Assembly (NCBI GenBank): GCA_016287975.1
Contig: JAEEXV010000359.1
Span: forward strand, 1 to 6,267
Length of the DNA stretch: 6,267 nt
Reading direction: 5' to 3'
Origin: Lentisphaeria bacterium
Lineage (GTDB): Bacteria; Verrucomicrobiota; Lentisphaeria; Oligosphaerales; Oligosphaeraceae
Position numbers and translations under genes: made by a program. The stretch's first letter is position 1. Each line of letters starts with the position of its first letter. Positions 5,004-6,267 of the stretch are shown piece after piece. A model generated the notes under the pieces. It saw only the letters and a list, made by a program, of their open reading frames with translations. It was not told where the DNA came from and ran no database searches.

Positions 5004-6267
5004 TCACTGCGCGACAATGGTGATCTCGCCGCTGACGACCGCGCCGTCGGCGGGAACCAATGCGCCGTCGGCGTCAAGCAGGTAGAGCGATGCGCCGTCG
5101 GGCAGGTTCGCGCGCTCGACGGTGAGCGTGCATTCGCCTTCGGGCAGCGCGACGGTCCAGATGCCGTCGTCAAGCAGGGCAGCCGTGGTGCCATCGTCGA
5201 TGGCGGCGGTCTCGGCGGCACTGGCGACGCCGACCAGGCGCCCTTCGTCACCGGCCGCATTCTGCCACGCGAGCGCGAAGCCCGGCGCGGCGTACGAGCC
5301 GGCGCAAGTGGTCGCTTCGGTGCGCGTGGCCTCCAGCACCAGCGGCGCACCGAGACCGCCGCCGGGGCCCATCGCGCCATCGAAGATGGTGCTGTAGGGG
5401 CGGCCATTGATTTTCACCGTCGCGCGTATGACCACGGCACCGCGATACTCGCCCTTCTTAACGGCGAGCACGCCCTTCTTGTCGATGGAGGCGTTGACGC
5501 TCCCGACAACGACGCTCCAGGTCACAGGGAGCGGCGTCGGGTAGCCCGTGTCGTCCTTGAGCACCATCTGGTATTTGGAGCCGTTATTAAAGAAGACGCC
5601 GCCGTCAGCCCGTTCGACGATGTAGGGCGGCAGACTCAGTTCGTCCGGCGTGTAGGGGATGTCGGTCCACGTCTTGGTGACATGGAAATGGCAGATCGAC
5701 CCGTTCCCGAAAGGCGCGTACACCTTGCATTTCGCCGGGACGTACTGATCGTACATCTCGGGCTCGGCGGCGCACTGGAAATAGACGGCGGCGAGGGCCT
5801 TGCATCCTGAAAAGACATCGTGGCCCAGCCGCTCGAGGTTCTCCCGGAAGACCACCGTCGCGAGTTTCGCGCAGCCGGAGAAGGCGTAGTTGTCGACCTC
5901 CCGCAGCGTCTCCGGCGCCTCGAAAACAGTCAGCGCCTTGCATCCGTTGAAGGCGTTGGCGGCGATGGTCTCGACCTTGGGCATCACCACATTCTCCAAC
6001 TTCGTGCAGCCATAGAAGGCATCTCGCTCGATTGTAGTGGCATCCGGCAGATAGACCTCCTTCAGCCCCGTGCATCCCGAAAAGGCATACTGCGGCACCG
6101 TCAGAATCTTGCCGCCAACCCCTTTGAAACTGAGCGAGGTCAACTTCACGCAGTCCTCGAAGGCAAAAGCCCCCAGCGTGTTCAAATAGAAGAACCGATC
6201 AAAGTTCGCCAGTTTCTTGCAGCCGGAGAAGGCGTATGGGCCGATGGTTTCCCACAGATCGCAGCGC
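5004..6267 (-). CDS. BspA-like leucine-rich-repeat surface protein, 3' part (5' end outside window)
   Basis: The frame is open to the right edge, giving the last 420 residues; the N-terminus and any signal peptide are missing. A TTG at 6185 is not taken as the start, because the repeat pattern continues upstream of it (ETIGPYAFSGCKKLANF at 6-22). Seven repeats of about 22-26 residues fill residues 1-165, with the core I..(Y/D)AF.GC..L..V.(L/F)P of the LRR_5/BspA (Treponema pallidum-type) family; almost every unit keeps the GC or DC cysteine. A closing segment, KVYAPFGNG to TWTDIPY (181-205), matches the usual cap of such arrays. Residues ~212-292 resemble a bacterial Ig-like (BIG2) fold (VTWSVVVGSVNASIDKKGV). 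The remaining ~128 residues are unrecognised and end in EITIVAQ, with no LPXTG or membrane anchor. BspA relatives are secreted or surface-exposed and several bind host or other cells; that role is inferred here. Stop is TGA, followed by the hairpin at 4923-4973. Confidence 0.88.
   Translation of the reverse strand, partial: RCDLWETIGPYAFSGCKKLANFDRFFYLNTLGAFAFEDCVKLTSLSFKGVGGKILTVPQYAFSGCTGLKEVYLPDATTIERDAFYGCTKLENVVMPKVETIAANAFNGCKALTVFEAPETLREVDNYAFSGCAKLATVVFRENLERLGHDVFSGCKALAAVYFQCAAEPEMYDQYVPAKCKVYAPFGNGSICHFHVTKTWTDIPYTPDELSLPPYIVERADGGVFFNNGSKYQMVLKDDTGYPTPLPVTWSVVVGSVNASIDKKGVLAVKKGEYRGAVVIRATVKINGRPYSTIFDGAMGPGGGLGAPLVLEATRTEATTCAGSYAAPGFALAWQNAAGDEGRLVGVASAAETAAIDDGTTAALLDDGIWTVALPEGECTLTVERANLPDGASLYLLDADGALVPADGAVVSGEITIVAQ

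Noticed and set aside
4823..5407. A 194-codon minus-strand frame overlapping the end of the repeat protein and the hairpin.
   Set aside because: It is a shifted frame of the repeat protein, with composition dominated by R, P, S and A, and it runs through the palindrome.
5004..6185. TTG at 6185 as the start of the repeat protein.
   Set aside because: The same frame stays open to the window edge and encodes another intact repeat unit upstream, so the gene is cut by the window and does not start here.

Overview
The window holds three protein-coding genes, all on the minus strand. In transcription order (right to left) they are the 3' part of a BspA-like leucine-rich-repeat surface protein (5004-6267, running off the right edge), a complete major facilitator superfamily transporter (3452-4774, TTG start), and a complete 976-residue large-type NAD-dependent glutamate dehydrogenase (183-3113). 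No RNA genes, CRISPR array, insertion sequence or defence system could be supported.

The organism is a GC-rich bacterium. The combination of a cysteine-bearing BspA-type repeat protein with a compact (~110 kDa) large glutamate dehydrogenase would fit a host-associated member of the PVC group (Kiritimatiellota, Lentisphaerota, Verrucomicrobiota). This is inference from gene content only, and a database search is needed to place it. The transporter gene is clearly less GC-rich than its two neighbours, so its history may differ.

The sequence between genes is informative. Downstream of the dehydrogenase (1-182) is a C-rich stretch with two identical 50-bp repeats, each with four C-runs that read as a G-quadruplex motif on the transcribed strand. 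Between dehydrogenase and transporter (3114-3451) lie a very good sigma-70-type promoter, an operator-like 16-bp palindrome near the expected transcription start, and a clear GGAGG ribosome binding site. These show that the dehydrogenase is its own transcription unit. The remainder of that gap is a GC-rich, highly base-paired block which is also open for 95 codons in frame behind the transporter stop; it is the least explained part of the window. Between transporter and repeat protein (4775-5003) is a strong two-part hairpin that probably ends the repeat-protein transcript.

The three genes do not form an evident pathway. The dehydrogenase links glutamate to 2-oxoglutarate and ammonium, the transporter is a probable exporter or drug/metabolite antiporter, and the repeat protein is a probable cell-surface or secreted protein. 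I did not find convincing evidence of a novel multi-gene system; the best leads are the intergenic elements.
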